From positions 1 through 64,000 of the forward strand of contig JAFXUZ010000074.1 of the NCBI GenBank assembly GCA_017524725.1: a DNA stretch of 64,000 bases, given 5' to 3'. Shown piece after piece: positions 35,131 through 43,722 of the stretch. Positions within the stretch are counted from its first letter, which is position 1. Every line of letters starts with the position of its first letter. This DNA comes from Clostridia bacterium (GTDB lineage Bacteria; Bacillota; Clostridia; Christensenellales; Aristaeellaceae). Below the pieces are notes generated by a model. That model was not told where the DNA came from. It did not search any database and saw nothing but the letters and a program-made list of their open reading frames with translations. Position numbers and translations under genes: made by a program.

Positions 35131-36327
35131 TCAACCATGATTCCGCTTGCCTTGAGCGCTTCTCATAAAGAGCAGCAGGGCTGCGATCAGCGCCAGGGGG
35201 AATACGCTGCCGGTGAGCATGCCGATTTGCAGGCGGTCGCCGGCGCTCTGGGTAACCGCGCCTACCAGGCTGGGTCCGAATGCGCCGCCCAGGTCCCCGG
35301 CCATGGCCAGCAGCGCAAAGAGCGCCGTTCCGCCCCGGGGCAGGCGGGGGGAGATGATGCTGATGGTTCCGGGCCACATGATGCCCACCGAAAACCCGCA
35401 CATGACGCAGCCGGCAAGGCCGACGGCGGGGTTTAAAGAAAGGGAGGCCAGCAGGTAGCAGGCGAGGCACAGGACGCCGGAAAAGACCATATATTTTGTA
35501 AGGTCCAGTTTGGCACCGTATTTGCCGTAGATCACCCGGCTGATCCCCATGGTGACCGCGAACAGGCAGGGACCGGCAAGGTCGCCCACGGCCTTGGAGA
35601 AGCCCAGGGCCGCCTCGGTGTAGGCGGAGGCCCATTGGGCCATGGAAAGCTCGCTGGCTCCGGCGCAGACCATCAGGACCACTGCCAGGTAAAACAGCGG
35701 CGTTTTGAACAGCTCCCCGATGGACATCCCCTGCCCCTCTTCCGTAAGGTGCTCGATGGGACAGGTCGCGAAGTTAAAGATGTTGCCGAGGGGGACCAGT
35801 GCCCAGATGCAGGCGAGGATCTTCCAGTTTGCGATGCCGAACAGGGCGAAAAACAGGGAGGAGAGCAGGATCACGCCAACCGATCCCCAGCAGTAAAAGG
35901 AGTGCAGCAGGCTCATCACGGCGTCCTTGTTTTCAAAGGGACACGCCTCCACGATGGGGCTTGCCAGCACCTCGATGAGCCCGCTGCCCACGGCGTAGAC
36001 CACGACGCATATCATGATGCCGACGAAAGGATCGGAAAACAGGTCCGGCAGCAGGGCCAGGCCCATAAGGCCCAGGCCGCAGGCGATCTCGGAGGCGACA
36101 ACGCTCCTCCGGTAGCCGATGCGGTCCACGAAGCGGGCGCAGAACACGTCTACCATTAGCTGCGTCAGGAAAAACGAGGCGGGGATCAGGGCAATCTGCC
36201 CCAGGGAGACGCCCAACTCCGTGTGGAATTTCAGGAAAAGCAAAGGCGCAAAATTGGCGCAGATCGCCTGGGTGATGAACGCCAGGTAACAGGCGGTCAG
36301 GGTCCTGCGGTAATTTTTCTTTATCAT
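35131..36327 (-). CDS. MFS-family sugar permease
   Basis: A 398-residue membrane protein with twelve hydrophobic helices and the two-fold MFS layout. The loop between helices 2 and 3 reads FVDRIGYRRSVV, the usual D-R-x-G-R-R-like motif. It resembles FucP-type sugar:proton symporters in the N-terminal half. It lies downstream of the fructokinase-like and LacI genes on the same strand, but a hairpin separates it from them. The start has only a weak ribosome binding site. In this locus a fructose or fructoside substrate is the best guess. Confidence 0.85.
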   Translation of the reverse strand: MIKKNYRRTLTACYLAFITQAICANFAPLLFLKFHTELGVSLGQIALIPASFFLTQLMVDVFCARFVDRIGYRRSVVASEIACGLGLMGLALLPDLFSDPFVGIMICVVVYAVGSGLIEVLASPIVEACPFENKDAVMSLLHSFYCWGSVGVILLSSLFFALFGIANWKILACIWALVPLGNIFNFATCPIEHLTEEGQGMSIGELFKTPLFYLAVVLMVCAGASELSMAQWASAYTEAALGFSKAVGDLAGPCLFAVTMGISRVIYGKYGAKLDLTKYMVFSGVLCLACYLLASLSLNPAVGLAGCVMCGFSVGIMWPGTISIISPRLPRGGTALFALLAMAGDLGGAFGPSLVGAVTQSAGDRLQIGMLTGSVFPLALIAALLLFMRSAQGKRNHG

Positions 36328-36335
36328 CTCAATAT

Positions 36336-36364
36336 AAAAGCTGAGGCCGGGATGACCGGCCTCG
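36336..36364 (-). terminator. Hairpin between the PfkB and MFS genes (minus strand)
   Basis: gaggccgg, a short loop and ccggcctc (36343-36363) followed on the minus strand by a short run of T (36336-36339). It probably terminates part of the lacI-pfkB transcript before the MFS gene. Confidence 0.6.
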
Positions 36365-36408
36365 GTTGTCGTCCGGGCACTGAGGGGACAAGCAAAGGGC
36401 AGCTTCCG

Positions 36409-37362
36409 TCAGTCCATGCGGGAAAGCACCTCGTCCATTTCAGGCACGCTGGTGATGCCGCCGTGTTTCTGGGTGGAAAGGCTGGCGGCGGTGCATGCAA
36501 AGCGGACGATGGATGTGATATCCTCCGCCGTAAGATCGGCGGGGGATTTATTTGTTTTAAGGAAGCGGCTCATGGCGCTTCCGCCGAAAATGTCCCCCGC
36601 GCCGGTGGTGTCCACAACCTTGATGCCGGAGGGACTGTTTACCGTGATCCTGTGGGAACGGTTCACCGCGTAGCAGCCCTTGGGCCCGAGGGTGACATAC
36701 GCCAGGGAAACGCCGTATTCCGAAAGCAGCTTTTCGGCGCCTTCCTCGGGGGAAAGGCCCCACAGGAAGGCGATCTCCTCGTCGCTGATCTTGACGATGT
36801 CCGCCTGGCGGAGGCTCCATTCGATGGCGGCTTTGGCCGCGTCCTCGGTCTTCCACAGGGGCTTCCTCAGGTTGGGGTCCAGGCTGACCAGGAGTCCGTT
36901 CTCCTTTGCAAGTTTCACGGCCTTTTTGGTGGCGGAGGCGGCGGGCTCGTCCGTCAGGGAGAGGGTGCCGAAATGGAACACCCTGGCGCCGGCGATCAGG
37001 CCGCCGTCCACCTCGTCAGGGGTGAGGCAGGTGTCCGCGCCGGGCTTGCGGGCAAAGGAAAAGTCCCTGTTGCCGCTTTCGTCCAGGGATACGAAGGCGA
37101 GGGTGGTAAACTGGCCGGGATCGACGATGATGCCCCCCGTCCCGATGCCGGCGCCTTGCAGGGTCCTGATCAGGAGCCTGCCGAACATATCGTCCCCGAC
37201 CTTGCCGATCATGGCGGTGGTGCAGCCGTATTTGTTGAGGGCCGCCAGGAAATTGCCGGGGGCTCCGCCGGGATTGGCGGACAGTACAGGGTATCCGTTT
37301 TCATTGACGCTCTTCGGGGCGAAGTCGATCAGCAGTTCGCCCAGGGCCACGACATCGATCAT
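36409..37362 (-). CDS. PfkB-family carbohydrate kinase, probable fructokinase
   Basis: A 317-residue ribokinase-fold kinase. It has the N-terminal VVALGELLIDFAP, the sugar-binding PGGAPGNFLAAL near residue 34, and the C-terminal anion hole DTTGAGDIFGGSAMSRFL holding the catalytic Asp. This set is typical of fructokinases. The ATG at 37362 is chosen because ggag lies 9 bases upstream; an in-frame GTG three codons earlier would sit directly on that site. It follows the lacI stop by five bases. It would phosphorylate fructose released by the GH32 enzymes. Confidence 0.9.
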   Translation of the reverse strand: MIDVVALGELLIDFAPKSVNENGYPVLSANPGGAPGNFLAALNKYGCTTAMIGKVGDDMFGRLLIRTLQGAGIGTGGIIVDPGQFTTLAFVSLDESGNRDFSFARKPGADTCLTPDEVDGGLIAGARVFHFGTLSLTDEPAASATKKAVKLAKENGLLVSLDPNLRKPLWKTEDAAKAAIEWSLRQADIVKISDEEIAFLWGLSPEEGAEKLLSEYGVSLAYVTLGPKGCYAVNRSHRITVNSPSGIKVVDTTGAGDIFGGSAMSRFLKTNKSPADLTAEDITSIVRFACTAASLSTQKHGGITSVPEMDEVLSRMD

Positions 37363-37367
37363 GGTGA

Positions 37368-38366
37368 TCACTCCTTTTTCTCTATGGTCGTTCCGCCGCA
37401 GGCGTATTTCACCGGCAGGCAGATGAGGGAAGGAACGTTGGACATATGGCGTGAAAGGACCGTGCTGACGCAGGCCTCGGCGATCTCCGGCACCGGCTGC
37501 ACGATGGTGGAAACGGCGTACTCCTGGTCGCCGAATATGCGGATGCCGTCAAAGCCGATCACCTGCACGTCTTCGGGCACGCGAAGGCCCATGCCCCGCA
37601 GCACATGGATGATCTGCCAGGCCAGGTAATCTGTGCCGATGAAAAGCCCGTCGAAGGCCAGAGACCCCTTTTTATAATGGGAACGAAGGAAATCCTCAAA
37701 CCTGGAGAAGGGCTGGCCATCATCCAGGGCCATGATCTCGAAGGGGATATTCATCTCCACACAGGCGCTGACAAAGCCGTCCCTGCGCTTGCTGGGTTCG
37801 TTGGTAAGGGTGGAGGAGAATCGCATAAAGGCCAGGTGTGTGCATCCCATTTCCTTCAGTTTGTGGGCCGCCAGCCATCCGCCGCCGAAATTGTCCGAGG
37901 CGATGCAGGGGACGGATGCGGAAAAGAAGCGGTCGATGGTCACGAAGGGGATGTCGGCGGGAATGATCAGGTTGGGATTATAAGTGAGGGCGATGATGCC
38001 GTCCACCTGGTTCTGCCGCGCCAGCTGGATGTATTCGGTCTCCCGGTCGGTGTCATATTCGGTAAAGCAGAGCATCATCCGGCAGTCCCGCTTTTCAAGG
38101 GCGATGTTGATATGGTGCACCAGCAGGGCGAAATACGGGTTCACGGTGTTGGGGATGATCAGGGCGATGATGTTGGTGCTGCCGGTGCGGAGCGTCCGCC
38201 CGCTGGAATTGTATTCATAACCGAGGCGCCGGATGGCGTCCTCCACTTTTGACCTGTATTCTTCGCCAACGGCCTGGCCGTTGACGACCCGGGAGACGGT
38301 GCCCAGGGCAACGCCTGCTTCCCTGGCTACGTCGGCCATCGTGGGCGCTTTGCTGTCCTTCGGCAA
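37368..38366 (-). CDS. LacI-family transcriptional regulator
   Basis: A 332-residue repressor of normal LacI length. The DNA-binding helix-turn-helix and hinge are TMADVAREAGVALGTVSRVV (residues about 10-30), and the periplasmic-binding-like sensor domain fills the rest. The start is a TTG at 38366 preceded by aagggagg at 7 bases; a longer in-frame reading through upstream ATGs crosses probable operator DNA. It is divergent from the ABC transporter operon and is the likely controller of both directions, with fructose or a fructoside as effector. Confidence 0.92.
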   Translation of the reverse strand: MPKDSKAPTMADVAREAGVALGTVSRVVNGQAVGEEYRSKVEDAIRRLGYEYNSSGRTLRTGSTNIIALIIPNTVNPYFALLVHHINIALEKRDCRMMLCFTEYDTDRETEYIQLARQNQVDGIIALTYNPNLIIPADIPFVTIDRFFSASVPCIASDNFGGGWLAAHKLKEMGCTHLAFMRFSSTLTNEPSKRRDGFVSACVEMNIPFEIMALDDGQPFSRFEDFLRSHYKKGSLAFDGLFIGTDYLAWQIIHVLRGMGLRVPEDVQVIGFDGIRIFGDQEYAVSTIVQPVPEIAEACVSTVLSRHMSNVPSLICLPVKYACGGTTIEKKE

Positions 38367-38389
38367 GGGTACGCCTCCCTTCAAAATAA

Positions 38390-38439
38390 TTTCATGAAAT
38401 AATATATCATTTTCATGATATAAGGTCAATATGTCATGA
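38390..38439. promoter_or_regulatory. Candidate LacI-type operators upstream of the regulator
   Basis: tcatga occurs at 38392, 38413 and 38434, exactly 21 bp apart, i.e. on the same face of the helix. The first is in the palindrome tttcatgaaa (38390-38399). The second lies in the 20-bp palindrome 38403-38422, with arms tatatcat/atgatata. They lie 25-75 bp before the regulator's start codon and suggest autoregulation. Confidence 0.65.
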
Positions 38440-38496
38440 ATTACAGAAATGACGGTATTTTTGGCAAAAAAATGGCACAAATCATCAAAATCAATA

Positions 38497-38525
38497 TTGA
38501 CATGAGTAGTGATGTGTGTTATCCT
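38497..38525 (+). promoter_or_regulatory. Promoter of the fructan ABC transporter operon
   Basis: Perfect ttgaca (38497-38502), a 17-base spacer and tatcct (38520-38525). The predicted transcription start lies near 38532, just before a candidate operator. Confidence 0.75.
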
Positions 38526-38534
38526 TTAGAAAAG

Positions 38535-38554
38535 TTCATGAAACGTATCATGAA
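38535..38554. promoter_or_regulatory. Candidate LacI operator over the transcription start
   Basis: ttcatga-N6-tcatgaa, a 20-bp inverted repeat directly after the -10 element. The half-site contains the same tcatga word as the sites before lacI. Binding here would block transcription of the transporter and GH32 genes. Confidence 0.7.
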
Positions 38555-38588
38555 TTAACAAGCAATATTCCATGAAGGAGGAATGCTT

Positions 38589-39518
38589 ATGACCGCAAAA
38601 GCCGTCGCCTCCCCGAAGGTACACCGCAAAAGCCTGGGCCGGCGCATGGCGGACAGCTGGCAGCTGTACGTCCTGCTTTTGATCCCGGTGGTCATCACCA
38701 TCGTGTACAAGTACGGGCCCATGTACGGCATCCAGATCGCCTTCCGGAACTACAACCCGGGCCTGGGCATCACCGGCAGTCCATGGGTGGGCTGGAAATG
38801 GTTCGAAAGGTTCTTCCGGGCCCCCACCTTCGACCGCATGCTGTGGAACACCGTCAAGCTGAGCCTTTACAGCCTGCTCTGGGGATTCCCGGTGCCGATC
38901 CTTTTGAGCCTTGCGCTCAACCAGCTTCGCTTCAAGCGTCTCAAGCGCACCGTGCAGACGGTCATCTACGCGCCGCACTTCATTTCCACCATGGTCATCT
39001 GCGGTATGCTGCGCATCTTCCTGTCTCCCTCCGGCGGCCTCATCAACCTGATCGCCGGCACCAAGGTCGACTTCCTGACCGAGGCCGGCGCCTTCCGCAC
39101 CATCTACGTGGCCAGCGGTATCTGGCAGGAAGCCGGATGGGGCACCATCATCTACCTGGCGACGCTCTCCAGCATCGACGCCTCCCTGTATGAGGCGGCC
39201 AAAGTGGACGGCGCCAGCGTGTTCCAGCGCATCCTCCACATCGACATCCCCTGCCTGCTCCCGATGATCATCCTGCAGCTGATCATGAGCGCTTCGGGCC
39301 TGATGAGCGTCGGCTTCGAAAAAGCCTATCTCCTGCAGACCGACCTGAACCGGGCCACCAGCGACATCATCGCCATCTATGTGTACGAGCAGGGCATCGT
39401 CAATGCCAAGTACGAACTGGGCACCGCGGTCGGCCTGTTCAACACCGCCATCAACATCGTGCTGCTTGTGATCGTCAACCGGATCGCGAAAAAATTCGGC
39501 GATGTCAGCTTCGTCTGA
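38589..39518 (+). CDS. ABC transporter permease, LplB family
   Basis: A 309-residue membrane protein with six helices and the EAA loop (YEAAKVDGASVFQRILHIDIP near residue 200) that docks the ATPase. It belongs to the LplB-like carbohydrate permeases, with the early motif YVLLLIPVVITIVYKYGPMYG. The ATG at 38589 is preferred over one six bases earlier because aaggagg would otherwise be too close. It forms a transporter with the next two genes. No ATP-binding subunit is in the window, so a shared MsmK-like ATPase is expected. Confidence 0.93.
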   Translation: MTAKAVASPKVHRKSLGRRMADSWQLYVLLLIPVVITIVYKYGPMYGIQIAFRNYNPGLGITGSPWVGWKWFERFFRAPTFDRMLWNTVKLSLYSLLWGFPVPILLSLALNQLRFKRLKRTVQTVIYAPHFISTMVICGMLRIFLSPSGGLINLIAGTKVDFLTEAGAFRTIYVASGIWQEAGWGTIIYLATLSSIDASLYEAAKVDGASVFQRILHIDIPCLLPMIILQLIMSASGLMSVGFEKAYLLQTDLNRATSDIIAIYVYEQGIVNAKYELGTAVGLFNTAINIVLLVIVNRIAKKFGDVSFV

Positions 39519-39537
39519 GAGAGGGGAGGAGAGTACA

Positions 39538-40449
39538 GTGTCCGTTATTTCCAGAAGAAAGCAGGGCGAACTGGGCGGCTTCAGCGACCGCACCAGCGAT
39601 ATCATCCTGATCGTCATTTCGGTGATCGTCCTCCTCATCGTGGCTTATCCGCTGTATTACGTGCTTGTGGCGTCCCTTTCGGATCCGTACGACGTGTACG
39701 CCGGAAAGACTTTCCTTATGCCCAGCCAGTTTACTTTTAACGGGTACAAGGCGGTGTTCGCCGAGCCGAACATCATGCGCGGCTACGGCAACAGCATCCT
39801 GTATACCGTGGTCGGCACCATTTATTCGGTGGCGCTGATCTACCTGGTAGCGTACCCGCTTTCGGTGAAGGAAATGCCGGGCAGGAAGCTGGTCAGCATC
39901 TTCTTCATCATCACCATGTACTTCGGCGGCGGCCTGATCCCCACCTACCTGATCGTGCAGAAGACCGGGATCATGCAGACCATCTGGGCCATGTTCCTGC
40001 CCGGCGGCGTCGCGGTGAGCAATGCGATCATTGCCCGCAACTACTTTGAGAACAGCATCCCCGGCGCCTTGAAGGAAGCCGCGAGTATCGACGGCGCAAG
40101 CCACTTCCGCATCTTCTTTTCGATGATCATCCCGCTGTCCACCCCGATCCTGTCGGTCATGGTCATCTTCTCCATGGTAGCTTACTGGAACGACTGGTTC
40201 ACCGCCCTCATCTACATGACCAACGAACAGGCGCCGCTGCCCCTGGTGCTGCGCAATATCCTGATCAAGTCTTCCGCCTCCGCCAACCAGGCCAGCATGA
40301 TCTCCGGCGGCTATGCCGAACTGAACAAGATGACCGAAATGATCAAATTCGCCTCCATCATCGTGGCCGCTGCCCCCATGCTCATCGCCTATCCCTTTGT
40401 GCAGAAATACTTCGAAAAGGGCCTGATGGCCGGCGCTGTCAAAGGCTGA
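39538..40449 (+). CDS. ABC transporter permease, YtcP/UgpE family
   Basis: A 303-residue second permease with six helices; the EAA loop is LKEAASIDGASHFRIFFSMIIPL near residue 180, and the end reads YPFVQKYFEKGLMAGAVKG, a family hallmark. The GTG start at 39538 follows gaggggaggag. An upstream ATG inside the previous gene lacks a site. It pairs with the LplB-type permease. Confidence 0.93.
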   Translation: MSVISRRKQGELGGFSDRTSDIILIVISVIVLLIVAYPLYYVLVASLSDPYDVYAGKTFLMPSQFTFNGYKAVFAEPNIMRGYGNSILYTVVGTIYSVALIYLVAYPLSVKEMPGRKLVSIFFIITMYFGGGLIPTYLIVQKTGIMQTIWAMFLPGGVAVSNAIIARNYFENSIPGALKEAASIDGASHFRIFFSMIIPLSTPILSVMVIFSMVAYWNDWFTALIYMTNEQAPLPLVLRNILIKSSASANQASMISGGYAELNKMTEMIKFASIIVAAAPMLIAYPFVQKYFEKGLMAGAVKG

Positions 40450-40523
40450 TCCCATTCCATTGTTTCCCATGCACCCGGCAGGTGCTTAGATTACAACGAC
40501 CCAAATCAAAGGAGGACGACCCC

Positions 40524-42140
40524 ATGAAGAAACTCGTGACCCTGCTTCTGGCCCTCATGATGGTCCTGAGCGTGGCTCCGTTCGCTTCCGCAGAGCAGAC
40601 GGAATTCAACGTTCTCAGCGGCATCTCCGCCCTTTCCGGCGGCTACGAGAACAACACGGTCCTTAACGATCTGCAGGCGCAGGCCGGTATCAAGATCAAC
40701 TGGGATACCTGGTCTGACTCCCTCGGCGAAGTGGTCGGCACCCGCATCAGCGGCAACAGCGCCAGCAAGAACCCCATCGACGCTTTCCAGGCTGTGGGCT
40801 TCTCCAACTTCCAGCTGATGCAGTATGGCGCCGCGGGCACCTTCATCGACCTGACTCCCTACATCACCCCCGAAGTGATGCCGCACCTGAGCGCCGTCCT
40901 GGAAGCGCATCCCGAGATCAAGGCCGCCATCACCATGAGCGACGGAAAGATCTACGGCCTGCCCGCCGGCGAGCAGATGGGCACCGCCGGTATCGGCCGG
41001 GAAAAGGATTATTCCATCTTCTCCGTGCCCCAGTTCGGCATGATCAACAAAGCGTGGCTGGATGACCTGGGCCTGGCTGTTCCCACCACCCTGGAAGAGC
41101 TGCATACCGCCCTTGTCGCGTTCAAGGAAAACGACATGGCTGCCAAGATCTACGGCAACGCTCCCGGCAGCACCATTCCCATGAGCACCGGCTTCGACCA
41201 GTGGTGCTGGGGACAGAACGTGTTCTATGCCGGCTTCGGCTTCACCAACTGGCCCAACGACGTGTGCATGGACCTGAACGTCAACGCGGACGGCGTTGTG
41301 AACTTCGTCTGCGATGACGACAACTACCGCGCAGCGGTCACCTATTTCCATGACTGGTATGCCGACGGTCTGATGGACCTGGAAATGTTCTCCCAGGATA
41401 CCAACCAGCTGATCGCCAAGGTGACCGGCGGACGCGTGGGTGTGACCACCTGGTGGGAGATCCCCGAGATCACCGGCCCGCATAAAGATGATTATGTGTA
41501 CCTGCCCATCCTGACCGGTCCCGACGGCACCAGCAACGTGACGCTGCGCACCGGCGGCGCGATCAACGCCGGCCAGCTCTCCATCACCCGCGAATGCAAG
41601 GATCCCGCCAAGCTGCTTGCCTTCTATGATCTGTGGTATCAGGGCGACGTCGTGATGCAGCTGCAGTACGGCCCCATCGGCGTGTACTTCACCGGCCAGG
41701 ACGATAAAGGCATCTGGCTTTCCATCACCGATGAAGAATCCCGCGCCAAGTTCAACAAGTCCTCGGGCGAACTCAAGGCCCAGAGCGAAGTTGCCGGTCC
41801 CAAGCTGATCCTGTCCAGCTATTATCACGACTACTTCTACATGGAAGACCGCGCCATGGAACGCCTGGCCGATACCTATGATTACTTCTTCCAGTTTGTG
41901 AAGGACTTCTCCTTCTATCCCCAGGACTGCGTGTTTACCGAGGATGAACTGGACGACATCGACTTCTACCGTGCGGACTTCGAACGCGCCGTGGCCGAAT
42001 ATGAGGCCAAGTGGATCAAGGAAGGCGGCCCCACCGACGCCGAATGGGAAGCTTACAAGGGTTTCCTGGAGCGCTGCGGCATGAGCACCCTGCTTGATAT
42101 CTATCAGACCGTGTACGACCGTTACGTCGCTGCCAAGTAA
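40524..42140 (+). CDS. Extracellular solute-binding protein for the sugar ABC transporter
   Basis: A 538-residue binding protein of the LplA type, the usual partner of LplB/YtcP permeases. A signal peptide covers residues 1-23 and ends in PFASAEQ, a signal peptidase I site. No Cys occurs near it, so it is not an obvious lipoprotein. The body has Tyr/Trp-rich regions such as FDQWCWGQNVFYAGFG suited to sugar binding. The start follows aaaggagga. Expected ligands are fructo-oligosaccharides or fructan fragments, judged from the GH32 genes downstream. Confidence 0.9.
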   Translation: MKKLVTLLLALMMVLSVAPFASAEQTEFNVLSGISALSGGYENNTVLNDLQAQAGIKINWDTWSDSLGEVVGTRISGNSASKNPIDAFQAVGFSNFQLMQYGAAGTFIDLTPYITPEVMPHLSAVLEAHPEIKAAITMSDGKIYGLPAGEQMGTAGIGREKDYSIFSVPQFGMINKAWLDDLGLAVPTTLEELHTALVAFKENDMAAKIYGNAPGSTIPMSTGFDQWCWGQNVFYAGFGFTNWPNDVCMDLNVNADGVVNFVCDDDNYRAAVTYFHDWYADGLMDLEMFSQDTNQLIAKVTGGRVGVTTWWEIPEITGPHKDDYVYLPILTGPDGTSNVTLRTGGAINAGQLSITRECKDPAKLLAFYDLWYQGDVVMQLQYGPIGVYFTGQDDKGIWLSITDEESRAKFNKSSGELKAQSEVAGPKLILSSYYHDYFYMEDRAMERLADTYDYFFQFVKDFSFYPQDCVFTEDELDDIDFYRADFERAVAEYEAKWIKEGGPTDAEWEAYKGFLERCGMSTLLDIYQTVYDRYVAAK

Positions 42141-42155
42141 TATCTGTACTTTTTG

Positions 42156-42185
42156 CCGGGGGCCGGGTCACCGGCCCCCGGTTTT
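42156..42185 (+). terminator. Intrinsic terminator or attenuator between binding protein and GH32
   Basis: ccgggggccgg, loop gtca, ccggcccccgg, then tttt, starting 15 bases after the stop of the binding-protein gene. In such operons it lets the binding protein be made in excess of the downstream enzymes. Confidence 0.85.
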
Positions 42186-42213
42186 AAGAATATCTGAAGA
42201 CCGGGAGGTTGTC

Positions 42214-43686
42214 ATGAGCAAAAATCCTACGCCCCTGGACAGAGTGCGGGAATTTGAACGGGAGCAGGCGATGAAGCTGTCCGCCGAAGAACGCCCCCTT
42301 TTTCATCTGACCCCCCTGGTTGGCTGGATGAACGATCCGAACGGGTTTTGCTGGTATAAAGGCCAGTACCATCTTTTCTACCAGTATCATCCTTTTTCCA
42401 GACAATGGGGGCCAATGCATTGGGGTCATGCCGTGAGCGATGATCTTCTTCATTGGACGTACATGCCCTGCGCCCTGGCGCCTGATACGGCTGCCGACGC
42501 CGGAGGCTGCTTTTCCGGCAGTGCCGTCCCCATGCCCGACGGCAGGCTGATGCTGGTCTATACCGGCGTACAGCCCGCAGGAACGTTCCGGCGGGAGACA
42601 CAGGCCCAGTGCCTTGCCGTCGGGGATGGCACGGATTTTGAAAAATCGCTTTTGAACCCCGTGATCCGGCACGCGCACCTTCCGGAAGGGTACAGTGAAT
42701 TCGACTTCCGCGATCCAAAGGTCTGGCGGGACGATGACGGAATGTACCGCCTGGTCGTAAGCAACCGTCACGAAGAAAAAGCCGGGACCGTTCTGCTGAT
42801 GGAAAGCAGGGACGGACTGGACTGGAGCTTTGTGACCGAAATTGACGCCAGCTGCAGGGAATACGGACAGATGTGGGAATGCCCGGATTTCTTCCGGCTG
42901 GACGGAAAGGACGTGCTCATCGTAAGCCCCCAGGAAATGCATGCCAGGGAAGAATTTCACGCCGGTTACGGTACCGTGGCCGTCCTGGGACAGTATGACG
43001 GGAAAGAGCGTGCGTTCAGGCGCGAGAGCGTGCAGCCGGTCGATCACGGACTCACCTTTTATGCGCCCCAGACCACCCTTGCCCCGGACGGGCGGCGGAT
43101 CATGATCGGCTGGATGGACAACTGGGAAACCTGCAAGGAAGCTCCCCGCCGGCATCCCTGGTACGCCCAGATGAGCGCGCCTAGGGAGGTATTCATCGAA
43201 AACGGCCGCCTGTGCCAGCGTCCTGTCAGGGAGATCGAGGGGTTGTGGCAGGACACGCTTAGGTACGACGACATCCCCGTCTGCAATGAAATGCCGCTGC
43301 CAGGCGTTCAGGGGCGGCTGATGGACATGACGGTGAGCCTGAACATGAAGGATTCCTCATGCCGACGTTTTACCCTGAAGGCAGCCAGGGACAGTTCGCA
43401 CTATGTGGAGATCCGCTGCGATCTGGCCCGGGGCGAACTGGTGTTCGACCGCAGTCACGGCGGTTCCCACCGGGATATCGCCCACACGCGGCATGTGATC
43501 GCGGAGCCGAAGGACGGAAAACTGTCGCTGCGTCTCCTGATGGACAAGGAGAGCATTGAACTGTTTATCAATGGGGGGGAAAGGGTGGTAACGTCCCTGA
43601 TCCCGACGCCCCTGGACGCGGAAGGGATCACCTTTGCCGCCGATGCGCCTGTCGCCATGTCCGTGGAAGCGCATCACCTGAGATGA
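42214..43686 (+). CDS. GH32 beta-fructofuranosidase (intracellular, sucrase/invertase type)
   Basis: A 490-residue glycoside hydrolase family 32 enzyme without a signal peptide. The five-bladed propeller motifs are complete: nucleophile Asp41 in GWMNDPNG, the transition-state stabiliser Asp167 in FDFRDPKVW, and the acid/base Glu222 in MWECPDFF. A C-terminal beta-sandwich follows from about residue 350. It would release fructose from sucrose or imported fructo-oligosaccharides, and the PfkB kinase would use the product. The start has gggagg upstream. Confidence 0.93.
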   Translation: MSKNPTPLDRVREFEREQAMKLSAEERPLFHLTPLVGWMNDPNGFCWYKGQYHLFYQYHPFSRQWGPMHWGHAVSDDLLHWTYMPCALAPDTAADAGGCFSGSAVPMPDGRLMLVYTGVQPAGTFRRETQAQCLAVGDGTDFEKSLLNPVIRHAHLPEGYSEFDFRDPKVWRDDDGMYRLVVSNRHEEKAGTVLLMESRDGLDWSFVTEIDASCREYGQMWECPDFFRLDGKDVLIVSPQEMHAREEFHAGYGTVAVLGQYDGKERAFRRESVQPVDHGLTFYAPQTTLAPDGRRIMIGWMDNWETCKEAPRRHPWYAQMSAPREVFIENGRLCQRPVREIEGLWQDTLRYDDIPVCNEMPLPGVQGRLMDMTVSLNMKDSSCRRFTLKAARDSSHYVEIRCDLARGELVFDRSHGGSHRDIAHTRHVIAEPKDGKLSLRLLMDKESIELFINGGERVVTSLIPTPLDAEGITFAADAPVAMSVEAHHLR

Positions 43687-43722
43687 CCCGTTTGTGCGGG
43701 CTTTCTTAAGGGAGGATCGATC

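Noticed and set aside
36223..37629. 468-codon open frame on the plus strand across the MFS/PfkB/LacI genes
   Set aside because: Its protein is glycine- and histidine-rich without a domain, and three real genes lie on the other strand.
39502..39537. Upstream ATG as start of the second ABC permease
   Set aside because: It lies inside the previous gene with no ribosome binding site; the GTG at 39538 follows gaggggaggag.
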